Shown piece after piece: positions 16,913-26,800 of a DNA stretch of 64,000 nucleotides (the stretch's first letter is position 1; each line of letters opens with the position of its first letter). The stretch spans positions 124,001-188,000 of the forward strand of contig JAIEMB010000006.1 in assembly GCA_019752515.1 (NCBI GenBank), read 5' to 3'. This DNA is from Alphaproteobacteria bacterium (GTDB lineage: Bacteria > Pseudomonadota > Alphaproteobacteria > UBA9655). The position numbers and the translations under genes are program-made. Under the pieces are notes generated by a model that did no database searches, had not been told where the DNA came from, and saw nothing but the letters and a program-made list of their open reading frames with translations.

Positions 16913-17731
16913 ATGAAAAATATTATGAAACCGTTTTTTTTATTTATAGCTGAAATGCTAATATTACTTTCTCAATGTAATAAATTATTGGCAGATGCTT
17001 CTAATACAGAACAGGTTATGATTAATTCACAAAATCCACTTTCAGATTTATTTCATTTTCCTTTTCAAAATAATTTTAATTTTGGGTTTGATCATAAGAA
17101 CCAACCTCAATTACTGACAAATATACAGCCTATTATTCCAGTTAAACTTAATCATGATATTAAACTCGTTCTAAGACCTATCTTACCAGTCCTTTATCAG
17201 GTTGATACTTGGAGGCCAAAGAAACATGTCTTTGGATTAGGCGATTTTAATCCTGAATTATTTTTTACAACTACCAAAGGAAGCAAAATAATGTGGGGTG
17301 TTGGCCCTGCCTTTCTTTTTCCTACGGCAACATCGAAACAATTGGGATCAGGAACATGGAGCGCAGGACCAGCGTTGGGATTTGTAGCTATGCCAACTCA
17401 CTGGGTTCTTGGTTTTCTTACTAATAATGTTTGGTCTTTTACTAAAAAGAAGAAAAAAAATAGCGTAAACTTATGTACCTTTCAACCCTTTGTTTTCTAT
17501 AATTTTTTTAAAAGTTGGTTTATTGTGTCCGCGCCTACTATAACAGCATCCTGGAATTCACCAACACCTAATAGATGGGTTGTTCCAGCAGGGGGAGGTA
17601 TCGGGCATGTATGTAAGATCAGTGAACAAACTCTAAGCATATCATTCCAAGCTTATTATAACGTTCTGACAACACAAAATCTAGGTCCTACTTGGACAGC
17701 TCGTTTTAACCTTGATTTCCTCTTTCCTTAA
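16913..17731 (+). CDS. Exported beta-barrel-type protein of the neuromedin-U/transporter-like family
   Basis: A 272-residue exported protein. An N-terminal hydrophobic segment (~residues 6-25) is followed by the order typical of proteins often annotated neuromedin U or simply transporter: NPLSDLFHFPFQNNFNFG, NIQPIIPVKL, RPILPVLYQ, GLGDFNPELFF, a WGVGPAFLFPTAT box, GSGTWSAGPALGF, and a C-terminus ARFNLDFLFP ending in Pro. Alternating strands suggest an outer-membrane barrel. Another possible start is the ATG at 16922; neither has a strong RBS. Function of the family is not established. Confidence 0.7.
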   Translation: MKNIMKPFFLFIAEMLILLSQCNKLLADASNTEQVMINSQNPLSDLFHFPFQNNFNFGFDHKNQPQLLTNIQPIIPVKLNHDIKLVLRPILPVLYQVDTWRPKKHVFGLGDFNPELFFTTTKGSKIMWGVGPAFLFPTATSKQLGSGTWSAGPALGFVAMPTHWVLGFLTNNVWSFTKKKKKNSVNLCTFQPFVFYNFFKSWFIVSAPTITASWNSPTPNRWVVPAGGGIGHVCKISEQTLSISFQAYYNVLTTQNLGPTWTARFNLDFLFP

Positions 17732-18019
17732 GCATAGGAAAGCCCCAAACAGTTCAATTTAAAGAATCTCTACATCCTTATGAACGTTTTAGCCCCGCTC
17801 GACAACGGTCAAAATCTCGGCAATGCCATGCATGATTTTTAGGGAGCCTTTATAGCTTCTTTTTAAAGATGGTCCCTTCCTGCATTAGCAGGTAAATTTC
17901 TTTATAAATGATATCTACCTCTTTACTGGGAATGAATTGAGAATTTTTTCTAAAGTATAGCGTGAATATTCACGTACAAACTTATTCAACCTTAAAACCA
18001 ACTTAACCCCTTATGTCCC
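17732..18019. other. Intergenic region with a possible degraded coding fragment
   Basis: On the minus strand, 17850-17985 reads as two short pieces in different frames that would join by one frameshift: FVREYSRYTLEKILNS, then FIPSKEVDIIYKEIYLL to a TAA at 17850-17852. No family recognised. A 14-bp perfect palindrome (CGTGAATATTCACG, 17961-17974) lies inside it. This may be a gene remnant; the evidence is weak. Confidence 0.25.
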
Positions 18020-18095
<76 letters not shown>

Positions 18096-18108
18096 CTCTG
18101 TAAGAGAA

Positions 18109-18723
18109 TTATCGAGAGTAGAATTCCACAACGAGATTAGGTTCCATCTGTACCGGATAAGGAACTTCTAACAGGGTAGGCACACGCACATATGTGCCTT
18201 TCATTATCTTCTGATCTACTTCTAAATACTCAGGGATATCGCGCTCAGCTAACTGAGCAGCTTCTAAAACAATAGCCAGTTCTCGTGATTTTTGTTTAAC
18301 TTCAACAACATCACCCGGCTTTACAAGGTAAGAAGGAATATTTACGCGTTTCCCATTCACAAGAACATGCCCATGATTTACAAACTGACGTGCTGCAAAA
18401 ACAGTTGAAACAAACTTCATTCGATAGACAACCGCATCTAGCCGTGATTCGAGAAGACCAATCAGGTTCTCACCAGTATCACCACGCCTACGGACAGCTT
18501 CTGCGTAAAGACGACGGAATTGTCGTTCAGTGATGTTTCCGTAATAACCTTTCAATTTCTGCTTTGCAGTTAACTGCAGCCCATAGTCTGAGGGCTTAGA
18601 GCGCCTTTGTCCATGTTGGCCGGGTCCATAGGCGCGAACATTAAGAGGACTCTTTGGGCGTCCCCATAAGTTCACGCCGAGACGGCGATCAATTTTATAT
18701 TTTGATTCAATACGCTTTGTCAT
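18109..18723 (-). CDS. rpsD: 30S ribosomal protein S4
   Basis: Primary 16S rRNA-binding protein of the small subunit. The start [20 protein letters not shown], the [18 protein letters not shown] block and the S4 RNA-binding domain ([14 protein letters not shown]...[20 protein letters not shown]) are all conserved. At 204 aa it has normal length. RBS AAGGAAG precedes the ATG. No ribosomal-protein neighbours; a tRNA-Lys follows directly. Confidence 0.98.
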   Translation of the reverse strand: MTKRIESKYKIDRRLGVNLWGRPKSPLNVRAYGPGQHGQRRSKPSDYGLQLTAKQKLKGYYGNITERQFRRLYAEAVRRRGDTGENLIGLLESRLDAVVYRMKFVSTVFAARQFVNHGHVLVNGKRVNIPSYLVKPGDVVEVKQKSRELAIVLEAAQLAERDIPEYLEVDQKIMKGTYVRVPTLLEVPYPVQMEPNLVVEFYSR

Positions 18724-18803
18724 TCAAAACTTCCTTTGGAAATAGACTTAATGAGGGAGACTATAATCAATCAAAAGCACTTGTCAAATCGTTTTCACGG
18801 GAT

Positions 18804-19532
18804 TTACACTTCTTCCACTAAACTTCTAATAATTCCTCTTAAAGTACGCACTTCTTGCTCCGTTAAATGCGCCCTTTGAAAAATGTTCCGAATATTACGT
18901 ACCATTGTGGGTCTCTTTTTTTTATGCCTCAAAAAACCAGTGCGATCCAATTCACTCTCCAAGTGACTAAAGAAATTTCCAATATCTTCACGGGTCGCAA
19001 AATGCGTGTGTCCTACCCTTAAAACTTGAGAGGGACACGAAGTAATTTGAAGCGACCATTCATAAACGACAAGTGCCACTGCATGCGCTAAATTTAAGGA
19101 AGAGAACTCTGGATTTGTAGGAATTTTAATAAGAGCCTCACACAAAGCAATATCCTCACTTTGAAGACCTGAACGCTCACTTCCAAATAAAACACCCACC
19201 TTCTGACCTTGGCGAGCTGTAGAAACTAAACATTCAAGGGCCGCGCTAGGAGAATAGATCGATTTAATCATATCATATGGACGGGCAGACGTGGCAAACA
19301 CACGATTTAAGTCCCCAATGGCTGTCAGCGTTGAAGAAAAAACTTGAACAGCTTCAAGTACTTTATCTGCCCCTGCTGCAGGGGCTATTGCTTCAGGATT
19401 TGGCCATCCATCCCTTGGGTTCACAAGTCGCAATCGCGTAATCCCAAAATTTAACATCACCCTTGCGACAGCTCCGATGTTTCGACCGAGCTGCGGATCG
19501 ACTAAAATAATTGTTAAAGTATTTTCGGCCAC
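18804..19532 (-). CDS. trmJ: tRNA (cytidine/uridine-2'-O-)-methyltransferase TrmJ-type
   Basis: SPOUT-class SAM-dependent methyltransferase, expected to modify nucleotide 32 of tRNAs. Motif 1 is ILVDPQLGRNIGAVARVM, motif 2 VGVLFGSERSGL, motif 3 IPTNPEFSSLNLAHAVALVVYEW, which together form the knotted cofactor site. The C-terminal helical extension ends in EQEVRTLRGIIRSL, as in TrmJ. Length is 242 aa. It follows cysS by 10 bp. Confidence 0.92.
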   Translation of the reverse strand: MAENTLTIILVDPQLGRNIGAVARVMLNFGITRLRLVNPRDGWPNPEAIAPAAGADKVLEAVQVFSSTLTAIGDLNRVFATSARPYDMIKSIYSPSAALECLVSTARQGQKVGVLFGSERSGLQSEDIALCEALIKIPTNPEFSSLNLAHAVALVVYEWSLQITSCPSQVLRVGHTHFATREDIGNFFSHLESELDRTGFLRHKKKRPTMVRNIRNIFQRAHLTEQEVRTLRGIIRSLVEEV

Positions 19533-19542
19533 AAACCCTCAA

Positions 19543-20904
19543 TTATTGTTGTCTCCAACTCGTCCCGTGAGGACCATCTTCTAAAATAATGCCTGCTTTT
19601 AAAAGCTCATTACGCACCTGATCAGCTTCTGCAAAATTCTTTTGAACTCGAGCTCGGTTACGTGCCTCAATAAGCGATAAAATAGTCGTTTCGTCAATCC
19701 TTGTTTTTCCTTTAAACCAATTTTCTGGATCTTGTTGCAAAAGCCCTAACCAGGAAGCACTTACTTTTAAGGTTGATGCAAGTTGTTCTTTTTCAGACTT
19801 GCTTGAAGACTTGTGAAGGAGCGACACAATTTCATGCAGTGCGGAAATTGCTAGAGGTGTATTCAAATCATCTTCCAGAGCTGTTTTAACAGGTTCAAAA
19901 ATTTCGGCTTTTTCTTTTAATTCCTGCCCTCTCAAAGCATTATAAAGACGGTCAAGACTCTGCCGACCCTGGAAAACAGTTTGTTCATTCCAATCCAATG
20001 GTTGACGATAATGTGAGGACAACAGAACGAAACGAATGAGCTCCCCTGGTAATTTTTCATGGAGTTGATGGATCGTCACAAAATTCCCTAAAGACTTCGA
20101 CATCTTCTCGCCATTTACAGTTAACATACCGTTATGGAGCCATGTTCTCGCAAACGTTTGCGGACCAAAACACGCTTGACTTTGAGCAATTTCATTCTCG
20201 TGATGGGGAAAAATAAGATCCTGCCCTCCCCCATGAATATCAAAGCTTTCACCAAGGTATTTAGATGACATCGCCGAACATTCGATATGCCACCCAGGTC
20301 GTCCAAAACCCCAAGGGCTTTCCCACCCTGGTATATTTTCTCCGGAGGGTTTCCATAAAATAAAATCTTCTGGGTCTCGTTTGTATGGGGCGACTTCCAC
20401 ACGGGCTCCTGCCAATCTTTCTTCATGATTACATCGAGAAAGACTCCCATACTCAGGAAAACTCTTCACGGAGAAAAGGACATGACCCTCATTTTCATAA
20501 GCAAATCCCTTTTCAATGAGAACTCTGATCATAACCTTCATCTCTGTAACATGTTCCGTTGCAAGCGGCTCTATATCAGGTGGAAGGTTACCCAGTGCAT
20601 TCATGTCTTCTTGAAAATAACAAGTGGTCCTCTGGGTTAAGCTGTGAATTTCTTCCCCATTGTCTTGGGAAGCTTTGATAATTTTGTCGTCTATATCCGT
20701 AATGTTACGGACATATGTCACATGGGGAAAAAGGTTACGCAAAAGCCGATTTAAAACATCAAATACAACATAGGGCCTTGCATTACCAATATGGGCATAG
20801 TCATAAACCGTAACACCACATACATAAAATCGCACATTATTTTCATCTAAGGGAATAAACGCCTCTTTTTGGCGTGTTAAGGTATTGTATAGAAAAAGGG
20901 GCAT
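19543..20904 (-). CDS. cysS: Cysteinyl-tRNA synthetase
   Basis: Class I synthetase. The zinc ligand Cys29 and the HIGH-type motif AHIGNARP are near residues 29-44. GWHIECSAMSSKYLG carries further zinc ligands. KMSKS is EKMSKSLGNF. The C-terminal DALR and anticodon-binding parts are present, and total length (453 aa) is normal. Start is 2 bp after the gltX stop. Confidence 0.97.
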   Translation of the reverse strand: MPLFLYNTLTRQKEAFIPLDENNVRFYVCGVTVYDYAHIGNARPYVVFDVLNRLLRNLFPHVTYVRNITDIDDKIIKASQDNGEEIHSLTQRTTCYFQEDMNALGNLPPDIEPLATEHVTEMKVMIRVLIEKGFAYENEGHVLFSVKSFPEYGSLSRCNHEERLAGARVEVAPYKRDPEDFILWKPSGENIPGWESPWGFGRPGWHIECSAMSSKYLGESFDIHGGGQDLIFPHHENEIAQSQACFGPQTFARTWLHNGMLTVNGEKMSKSLGNFVTIHQLHEKLPGELIRFVLLSSHYRQPLDWNEQTVFQGRQSLDRLYNALRGQELKEKAEIFEPVKTALEDDLNTPLAISALHEIVSLLHKSSSKSEKEQLASTLKVSASWLGLLQQDPENWFKGKTRIDETTILSLIEARNRARVQKNFAEADQVRNELLKAGIILEDGPHGTSWRQQ

Positions 20905-20906
20905 CT

Positions 20907-22250
20907 TTAAGCTCTTGTCGTTTGAAGTCTGTTAAGTACTTTGGTACGACCCATAAGGAGAATCAAGTCTTTTAATTCGGGACCATGATCTTGCCCGGTA
21001 AGGGCTCTCCGAATCGGCATAAAAAGATCTTTTCCTTTCAAACCTGTTTCTTCTCTCACTTCATGCATCCATGCTTTGAAAGTGGTCTCACCCCATGGCT
21101 CAGGTGGAAGATGGTGTTCTGCAACCTCAATGAGGCTCTTGTTTTCTACAGGAAAAGACTTATGACCATAACAAATCACCCACCATTCCTTAATATCATG
21201 AAATCGAACAATGTTATTCTGGATAAGATTCCAAAATTCAGGCGTTATATCGACGATTCCTATTGAATTCAGATGGGATTGAATCTGATCAAAGGGAAGA
21301 AGCTGAAGTATTTTTATATTCATCTGCCATAAGTCTTCTGGATCGAGTTTAGGGGTTGCTCTTCCAAATTTTTTGATATCAAACTCAACTAAAATTCCTT
21401 CAAGATTAGTATGAGGTGTAATGGGATCAGACGTGCCTAGCTTTGCAAGTAAGCTATTAATTGCCATGGGCTCAATCCCTTCTTTACGAAGTTGCATTAA
21501 ACTCAGACTTCCTTCACGTTTAGAAAGCCCCTCACCTTCACGACCCGAAATCAGAGCAAGATGCCCAAAGCGAATGGAATGGGGAACACCGCTTAAGGCT
21601 TCCATGATTTGGATTTGCACTGCCGTGTTACTCACATGATCTTCTCCACGAATAATATGTGTAATGCCCATTTCTAAGTCATCCACACTTGTGGCAATTG
21701 TAAAAACAGGGGAGCCATCCTCGCGAAAAAGGATAGGATCGTTTAAAAGCTCTCCTTGAAAAACAACATCTCCTCGAATGAGGTCTTTCCAAAAAATCTC
21801 CCCTTTCTCCATTTTAAATCGCCAGTGGGGTTTGCGGCCTTCTTCTTTATATTTCTCAATTTGAGCAGGCGTAAGAGAAAGAGATGCTCGATTATAGAGA
21901 GGGGGCTTACCGGAAGAAAGCTGGATTTTTCGTTGAAGCTCGAGCTCTTCAGATGTTTCATAACAAGCATAAAGACGGCCCTTTGCTTCAAGAGTCCTAG
22001 CGGCTTCTTCATACCGATGAAGACGTTCAGATTGTTTAACAATAGTATCATAAGATAGACCTAGCCAAAAAAGGTCTTCTTCAATTTGATGTGCATATTT
22101 CTGTTGTGAACGCGTGACATCTGTGTCATCAAGACGTAAGATAAACTTCCCATTGTGTGAGCGGGCATACAGCCAATTAATAAGAGCTGTTCGGATGTTT
22201 CCTAAATGGAGATAGCCTGTCGGGGAAGGAGCAAATCGTAGTTTTGTCAT
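20907..22250 (-). CDS. gltX: Glutamyl-tRNA synthetase
   Basis: Class I synthetase for Glu. The HIGH-type motif is FAPSPTGYLHLGNIRTAL, and the KMSKS-type motif is GEGLSKREGSLS. The central IIRGEDHVSNTAVQIQI block is also present. At 447 aa it is full length, so it is not the short Glu-Q-tRNA(Asp) enzyme. Alphaproteobacteria commonly have two gltX copies; which paralog this is cannot be decided here. First gene of a gltX-cysS-trmJ operon. Confidence 0.95.
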   Translation of the reverse strand: MTKLRFAPSPTGYLHLGNIRTALINWLYARSHNGKFILRLDDTDVTRSQQKYAHQIEEDLFWLGLSYDTIVKQSERLHRYEEAARTLEAKGRLYACYETSEELELQRKIQLSSGKPPLYNRASLSLTPAQIEKYKEEGRKPHWRFKMEKGEIFWKDLIRGDVVFQGELLNDPILFREDGSPVFTIATSVDDLEMGITHIIRGEDHVSNTAVQIQIMEALSGVPHSIRFGHLALISGREGEGLSKREGSLSLMQLRKEGIEPMAINSLLAKLGTSDPITPHTNLEGILVEFDIKKFGRATPKLDPEDLWQMNIKILQLLPFDQIQSHLNSIGIVDITPEFWNLIQNNIVRFHDIKEWWVICYGHKSFPVENKSLIEVAEHHLPPEPWGETTFKAWMHEVREETGLKGKDLFMPIRRALTGQDHGPELKDLILLMGRTKVLNRLQTTRA

Positions 22251-22309
22251 TGTGGTAACTTTGCAACTTTCTAAAAGAATTTTCTAAAATTTTCCAATTT
22301 TTTTTTATA

Positions 22310-22339
22310 TTAACACGTAGCCATGGTATTACATATTCT
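22310..22339 (+). promoter_or_regulatory. Candidate sigma-70 promoter of the outer-membrane protein gene
   Basis: TTAACA (22310-22315) and TATTCT (22334-22339) are separated by 18 bp and lie about 28 bp upstream of the start codon at 22367. Each hexamer matches 4-5 of 6 consensus bases. No experimental support. Confidence 0.35.
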
Positions 22340-22366
22340 TGATAACTTTCAAGAAAGGATATGAAC

Positions 22367-23128
22367 ATGAAGAAAGTTTCTTTACTCGCCCTCGTATTAG
22401 CACTTGGTGCTTCTGAAGCTGCCATTTCTGCAGCAGACGGTGGCACACCAGCTCCTTGCCCCAATGGATTTAAGGGCTTCTTCCTCGGAGGTAACATCGG
22501 TTATGGTGTCGGTGGCGGACGGCAAATTTTTGTAGATGCCAACGATACTGCTCAAAATGAATTTGGAACGCGTAACAAGATCGCAATCCGCGGCGTGGAT
22601 GGAGGTGTTAACGTTGGTTACAACTACGTATGGGGCAACAGGTGGGGTTTAGGTCTTGAGTTCGTTGCGAACTGGGCCAGCTCGGATGGAAAACTTCTTA
22701 CTTTTAACAATGAAGTTGCTCCAACTACTGTTTATCAAACAAGAGCAAAACTAAATAATTCTCTCCAAGTTCGTGCTAACTTTTCCTACGTTATTTGCAA
22801 TCTCGTAGCTCCTAAAGTGATTTTGGGTTGGGATAACTCTCAATGGAAGCAAAGCTTTAAGAGGGGAGAAGGAAGTGATCGAATCGATGCAGCTGATATC
22901 GTTGCAAGCGGTCATCATAACAAGCGCTATAACGGTTTCTTGTTTGGTTTTGGTGTAGATTTCTTGGCTATGAAGCATGTCATATTTGGATTTGAATATA
23001 CAGGTGTGGCAACAGGTTCTAAGAAGTTTACGGATGCCTTTGAGCTTAGAGGCGATACCCATACAGTTACTGAACAATTTAGACCACAATACAACAAGTT
23101 TGCTTTAACAGCTAAAGTTATTTACTAA
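22367..23128 (+). CDS. Outer-membrane beta-barrel protein
   Basis: Exported protein with a clear Sec signal (MKKVSLLALVLALGASEAAI, cleavage near AISAADG). The mature part has alternating strands typical of an 8-stranded OmpA/Omp25-like barrel: FKGFFLGGNIGYGVG at the first strand, GGVNVGYNYVWGNRWGLGLEF, and a terminal strand NKFALTAKVIY ending in an aromatic residue, as the BAM machinery requires. I start at 22367 because AAGGA is 7-8 nt upstream; ATG 22361 is too close to it. Followed by a good terminator. A surface or structural role is likely; nothing more specific can be read. Confidence 0.82.
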   Translation: MKKVSLLALVLALGASEAAISAADGGTPAPCPNGFKGFFLGGNIGYGVGGGRQIFVDANDTAQNEFGTRNKIAIRGVDGGVNVGYNYVWGNRWGLGLEFVANWASSDGKLLTFNNEVAPTTVYQTRAKLNNSLQVRANFSYVICNLVAPKVILGWDNSQWKQSFKRGEGSDRIDAADIVASGHHNKRYNGFLFGFGVDFLAMKHVIFGFEYTGVATGSKKFTDAFELRGDTHTVTEQFRPQYNKFALTAKVIY

Positions 23129-23160
23129 AGTTAACTTTTGTTAAAGAGCTTGCTCCAATT

Positions 23161-23190
23161 AACCCCTGCAGAAATGTGGGGGTTTTTTTT
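23161..23190 (+). terminator. Intrinsic terminator after the outer-membrane protein gene
   Basis: Stem ACCCCTGCA with TGTGGGGGT (two wobble pairs), tetraloop GAAA, then eight T. It lies 33 bp after the stop codon. Confidence 0.88.
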
Positions 23191-23338
23191 AAATAATATG
23201 GGTGTTATATTCCAGAACTAAGTCTTGCATATTCAGATACTTTCCTATTCGCTCTTGCTTTTTAACGAAGCCTAAAGAAGATAGAAAACCTCCAAAAGGA
23301 TTAATTCCTGTCCGTTCATAAACTACTTTAACACGATC
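23189..23338 (-). pseudogene. Possible transposase N-terminal remnant
   Basis: Minus-strand frame of 49 codons with no start codon, overlapping the last bases of miaB. It reads [20 protein letters not shown], then KKQERIG and ends at a TAA. The NPFGG...L..LG pattern is reminiscent of IS1380/IS4-type transposase N-termini. There is no inverted repeat or remaining catalytic domain. The family match is from memory and weak. Confidence 0.25.
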
Positions 23339-24684
23339 TCATCTGTAAGAATTGACCCTGTAAGGCTATTCGAAAAAGCTTTTTCAATTACCACATCTAC
23401 ACATTGCCCTAGAAGTCGTGGAGAAGCATTGACATATACGGATTGCATATAGGGGGTTTTGCCTAAAAATTGCTCATCCTTTTTGCCCTTACGGTCTAAT
23501 AATACAGGCATTGTCTGGCCAACGGACAAATCATTGAAAGCTTGTTGTTGCTCACTTAAGAGCTTCTGAAGATGGGCAAGACGTTCAACTTTGACCTCTT
23601 CAGAAATTTGATTTTCCATAAGTGCTCCAGGTGTGCCGTGACGCGGACTATACTTAAAGGAGTAAGCTTGTGCGAATTGAACTTCACGCACTAATTCTAA
23701 TGTGTCCTCAAAATCTTGATCCGTTTCTCCTGGAAAACCCACTATGAAGTCTGAAGAAAGAGCTATATCTGGGCGGTATTCTCGCATCTTAGAAATAATA
23801 TTCATATATTGCTGACGCGTATGCTTGCGATTCATAGCCTCCAATATTTGGTCTGAACCTGATTGAATAGGAAGGTGGAGATAAGGCATAACTTGAGGAA
23901 TATCGCGATGTACAACCATAAGCTCCTCATCCATATCCCGTGGATGGGAGGTCATATACCGAAGCCGCTCTAACCCTTTGAGTGATGCTAGATGTTCTAG
24001 AAGTTTCCCCAAACCGACTTCTTGTCGTCCCAATAAACCATGATAAGCATTCACGTTTTGACCAAGAAGAGTAATTTCTTTAGCACCTTTGTCAATAAGG
24101 CTTTGTGCTTCCTCATAAATAGAGTGTACGGGCCTTGAATATTCAGCTCCACGGGTATAGGGAACAACGCAAAAAGTGCAAAATTTATCACAACCCTCTT
24201 GGATCGCAAGAAAGGCAGTAGGACCAACTCCTAAGTGCGCTTGTGGAAGATGATCAAACTTAGATTCAGGTGGGAATTCAACGTCCAAAATTCCACGTCC
24301 AGGACCATTCACCTTATCTTGAGATCGATGGGCACGTGCTATCATTTCAGGTAGCCGATGATATGTTTGAGGGCCAAAAACAAGATCCACATAGGGAGCT
24401 CTCCGCATGATCTCTGCTCCCTCAGCTTGAGCAACGCATCCTGCTACGGCAAGAATTACCTTATCATCTTTGTAAGGCCGTATGCGCCCTAAATCTGAAT
24501 ATAGCTTTTCATCCGCTTTTTCTCGTATGTGGCACGTATTCAATATGATAAGATCTGCAGTTTCGGGTGTGTCACTAAGAACATAGCCGAGAGGTGATAA
24601 AATATCGGCCATCCTTGCAGAATCATACACATTCATTTGACAACCATAAGTCTTAATATATAGACGTTTTTGTTGAATCATCAC
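23323..24684 (-). CDS. miaB: tRNA-2-methylthio-N6-dimethylallyladenosine synthase
   Basis: Radical-SAM methylthiotransferase that converts i6A37 to ms2i6A37 in tRNA. The N-terminal UPF0004 domain provides three Fe-S cysteines ([28 protein letters not shown]). The radical-SAM cluster is [16 protein letters not shown]. The TRAM domain forms the C-terminus. Length 453 aa is normal. Its ATG shares one base with the stop of the acyltransferase gene before it (TGATG). Confidence 0.96.
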   Translation of the reverse strand: MMIQQKRLYIKTYGCQMNVYDSARMADILSPLGYVLSDTPETADLIILNTCHIREKADEKLYSDLGRIRPYKDDKVILAVAGCVAQAEGAEIMRRAPYVDLVFGPQTYHRLPEMIARAHRSQDKVNGPGRGILDVEFPPESKFDHLPQAHLGVGPTAFLAIQEGCDKFCTFCVVPYTRGAEYSRPVHSIYEEAQSLIDKGAKEITLLGQNVNAYHGLLGRQEVGLGKLLEHLASLKGLERLRYMTSHPRDMDEELMVVHRDIPQVMPYLHLPIQSGSDQILEAMNRKHTRQQYMNIISKMREYRPDIALSSDFIVGFPGETDQDFEDTLELVREVQFAQAYSFKYSPRHGTPGALMENQISEEVKVERLAHLQKLLSEQQQAFNDLSVGQTMPVLLDRKGKKDEQFLGKTPYMQSVYVNASPRLLGQCVDVVIEKAFSNSLTGSILTDEIVLK

Positions 24685-25472
24685 TAACTCATCTGTTCGG
24701 CAATGGGTTGAGCAAAAGCACTGACGAGCCCTGATTGAACTGCATGAAAACTCGCTTGCGCTAAATCTTTGCGGGAAACAAACTCATACGGTTTCAAAGG
24801 AGGATGCAGATCCACAACAACCTGAATCGTACCCCACTGTATCAATGACCACAGATGAGGAAGCATATCAACATCTGGGCTAAACCACCCGCAACGTTTG
24901 CGCATAAATCGAGGCATCGGAAGTCGATCCCATCCTGCATAAACAACAGTGATTGGCTGAACTACAACACCTTTTTTCACAGCCACATCAAAAAAGGAAC
25001 TTCCAAAAGGCAAGATACGACAACCATCAGATGTCGTACCTTCAGGAAAAAGAATGAGACTCTCGCCTTTTTCTATATACTCAATGAGCTTATCTGCGCC
25101 TTCGCCAATGGCATTGCGACTTCGATCTATATAAATGGTTCCTTGATTTGTTGCGAGCCAACCCATAATCGGCCATTTAGCCACTTCTTTTTTTGCCACA
25201 AAGCGGGCTGGAATAAATGTCCCTAAAACAAGAATATCCACATAACTCGAATGATTGGCCACAAATAACGTGGGTTGAGTTTCAGAGAGTTCCCCTTTAA
25301 TAATAAGCTGGTGCCCAAGACACTTTCGCCAACTAGAAAGATAGAATCGACCAAATCGAAACCCTAGATTTTGATTTACTTTAAGCAAAACCCAATAGAT
25401 AGGGGTATAGGTTATAAACACCAAAACAACTAAAAAGAACCGCCAAGAGGCTAATAGATAGGAATTAGGCAT
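24684..25472 (-). CDS. olsA: PlsC-type acyltransferase, probable lyso-ornithine lipid O-acyltransferase (OlsA)
   Basis: Membrane acyltransferase of the 1-acyl-glycerol-3-phosphate acyltransferase superfamily. An N-terminal hydrophobic segment is followed by the catalytic H-x4-D motif in ANHSSYVD and the acceptor-binding FPEGTTSDG block. It directly follows an OlsB-like gene with a one-base stop/start overlap (TAATG). That pairing supports an OlsA role, adding the second acyl chain to lyso-ornithine lipid. On sequence alone a housekeeping PlsC role remains possible. Length is 262 aa. Confidence 0.78.
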   Translation of the reverse strand: MPNSYLLASWRFFLVVLVFITYTPIYWVLLKVNQNLGFRFGRFYLSSWRKCLGHQLIIKGELSETQPTLFVANHSSYVDILVLGTFIPARFVAKKEVAKWPIMGWLATNQGTIYIDRSRNAIGEGADKLIEYIEKGESLILFPEGTTSDGCRILPFGSSFFDVAVKKGVVVQPITVVYAGWDRLPMPRFMRKRCGWFSPDVDMLPHLWSLIQWGTIQVVVDLHPPLKPYEFVSRKDLAQASFHAVQSGLVSAFAQPIAEQMS

Positions 25473-26308
25473 TAGACATCTTCTTTTGAAGTAAAAGGAT
25501 CTGTATATCTTTGGGAGTATCTTTCAGTCACCATTTCTCTTTTGACAATAATGCAAACATCTATTGAGTTAAATTGATGATCGACAAAAGCCCCTTCTCC
25601 TATAAACCCACCAACACGTAAATATCCCTTAATCAATGCTGGCATCTGCCGCATCGCTTCTTTAGGGTTTATCTGATTTTTAGGAATAAGGTTCATCTCT
25701 TGATAGCGATCTCGCAAAGCCCTTGCTCTCAACTCAGAAGGTGCTAGATGATAATGATAAAGATAAGATAATGCTTGTTTATAAAGGAATACATCCGTAC
25801 CCATAAAGCTTCCACATCCAAAACATAAATTAACTTCATTCATCCGAATATATGCACCTACGCCCCGCCATAAGAGCTGCATCGTAGGCTTTGTCCGATA
25901 ATCTTTATGGACGCATGAACGACCTAATTCCATTATTTGTCCTGGAAATGCCACAAGTTTACTGATGTCAAATTCATTTGCTGTATAATACCCACCGTAA
26001 TGATGAGCTGCATTTCTTAACATAAAACGATAAGTGCCTACTATCTTACTGTGATTACGATCAATAACGAGAAGTATATCACAGAAATTATCAATGTCCG
26101 TAATGTCTTGTTTCAGAAGTGCAATAGTCTCATCAGGCTGAGCTCCACACTCTTCATAAAATACTTCATAACGTAGCAGTTGGGCTGCTTTCACATCCTC
26201 TTCTGAGCGAGCTAGCCGCACCTCAAGCTGACCTGCTGTCAGATGAGGAAGTGTTTTTGAAAAGCGCCTAAAGGGAGCTGTTACTAGATTAGTCATCATA
26301 GGGCTCAA
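25472..26308 (-). CDS. olsB: OlsB-like ornithine N-acyltransferase (GNAT/hemolysin-like fold)
   Basis: Probable first enzyme of ornithine lipid synthesis, acylating ornithine from acyl-ACP. The sequence has the acyl-homoserine-lactone-synthase-like GNAT pattern of this family: LEVRLARSEEDVKAAQLLRY, VFYEECGA, DNFCDILLVID, VGTYRFM, and IMELGRSCVHKDYR. Length (278 aa) fits OlsB. It sits between fur and the OlsA-like gene, overlapping both; its start lies 4 bp inside the end of fur. COG3176 putative-hemolysin annotations refer to the same family. Confidence 0.8.
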   Translation of the reverse strand: MSPMMTNLVTAPFRRFSKTLPHLTAGQLEVRLARSEEDVKAAQLLRYEVFYEECGAQPDETIALLKQDITDIDNFCDILLVIDRNHSKIVGTYRFMLRNAAHHYGGYYTANEFDISKLVAFPGQIMELGRSCVHKDYRTKPTMQLLWRGVGAYIRMNEVNLCFGCGSFMGTDVFLYKQALSYLYHYHLAPSELRARALRDRYQEMNLIPKNQINPKEAMRQMPALIKGYLRVGGFIGEGAFVDHQFNSIDVCIIVKREMVTERYSQRYTDPFTSKEDV

Positions 26309-26733
26309 ATTTTCTTCCCATTATTTTTTAACGGCACTCCATACAATTCAAGCCGATGACCTACAAGGTGGTATCCCAATTCTTTTGCTATTTCTTTCTG
26401 AAGGGTTTCTATCCTTTCATCATGAAATTCTATAATTCGGCCAGTCTTTGTATCTATTAAATGATGATGATGTTCACTCGAAGCTTCTTCATAACGTGAC
26501 TTCCTATCACCAAAATCATGGCGGTTCAAGATATGCGCTTCTTCAAATAAACGCAAGGTCCGATAAACAGTTGCTAGGCTAATTTTCGGATCAATTTGAC
26601 TCACACGCTTATAGACCGCATCTGCATCAGGATGATCCTGAGATTCAGACAGAACCCGCACAATGATGCGTCTTTGCTCAGTCATCCGCAATCCTTTTTC
26701 TTGACAAAGCTGCTCCAGATGCGAAAGAGTCAT
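26305..26733 (-). CDS. fur: Fur-family metal-responsive repressor
   Basis: Winged-helix regulator with DNA-recognition helix region ISLATVYRTLRLFEEA and the metal-site His cluster EHHHHLI, followed by IIEFHDERIE. The C-terminal CxxC zinc site common in enterobacterial Fur is absent (the position reads IDTKTGRI), as in many alphaproteobacterial Fur/Mur proteins. It could sense iron or manganese. I start at 26733 (MTLSHLEQ) with AAGGTAGG directly upstream; an ATG at 26778 would add 15 poorly fitting residues. It heads the fur-olsB-olsA-miaB overlap chain. Confidence 0.92.
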   Translation of the reverse strand: MTLSHLEQLCQEKGLRMTEQRRIIVRVLSESQDHPDADAVYKRVSQIDPKISLATVYRTLRLFEEAHILNRHDFGDRKSRYEEASSEHHHHLIDTKTGRIIEFHDERIETLQKEIAKELGYHLVGHRLELYGVPLKNNGKKI

Positions 26734-26800
26734 ACCTACCTTCAATAAAAAAACACCGATGCAACTACATATCAACACCGGTGTTTAAAAATGTTAAACT

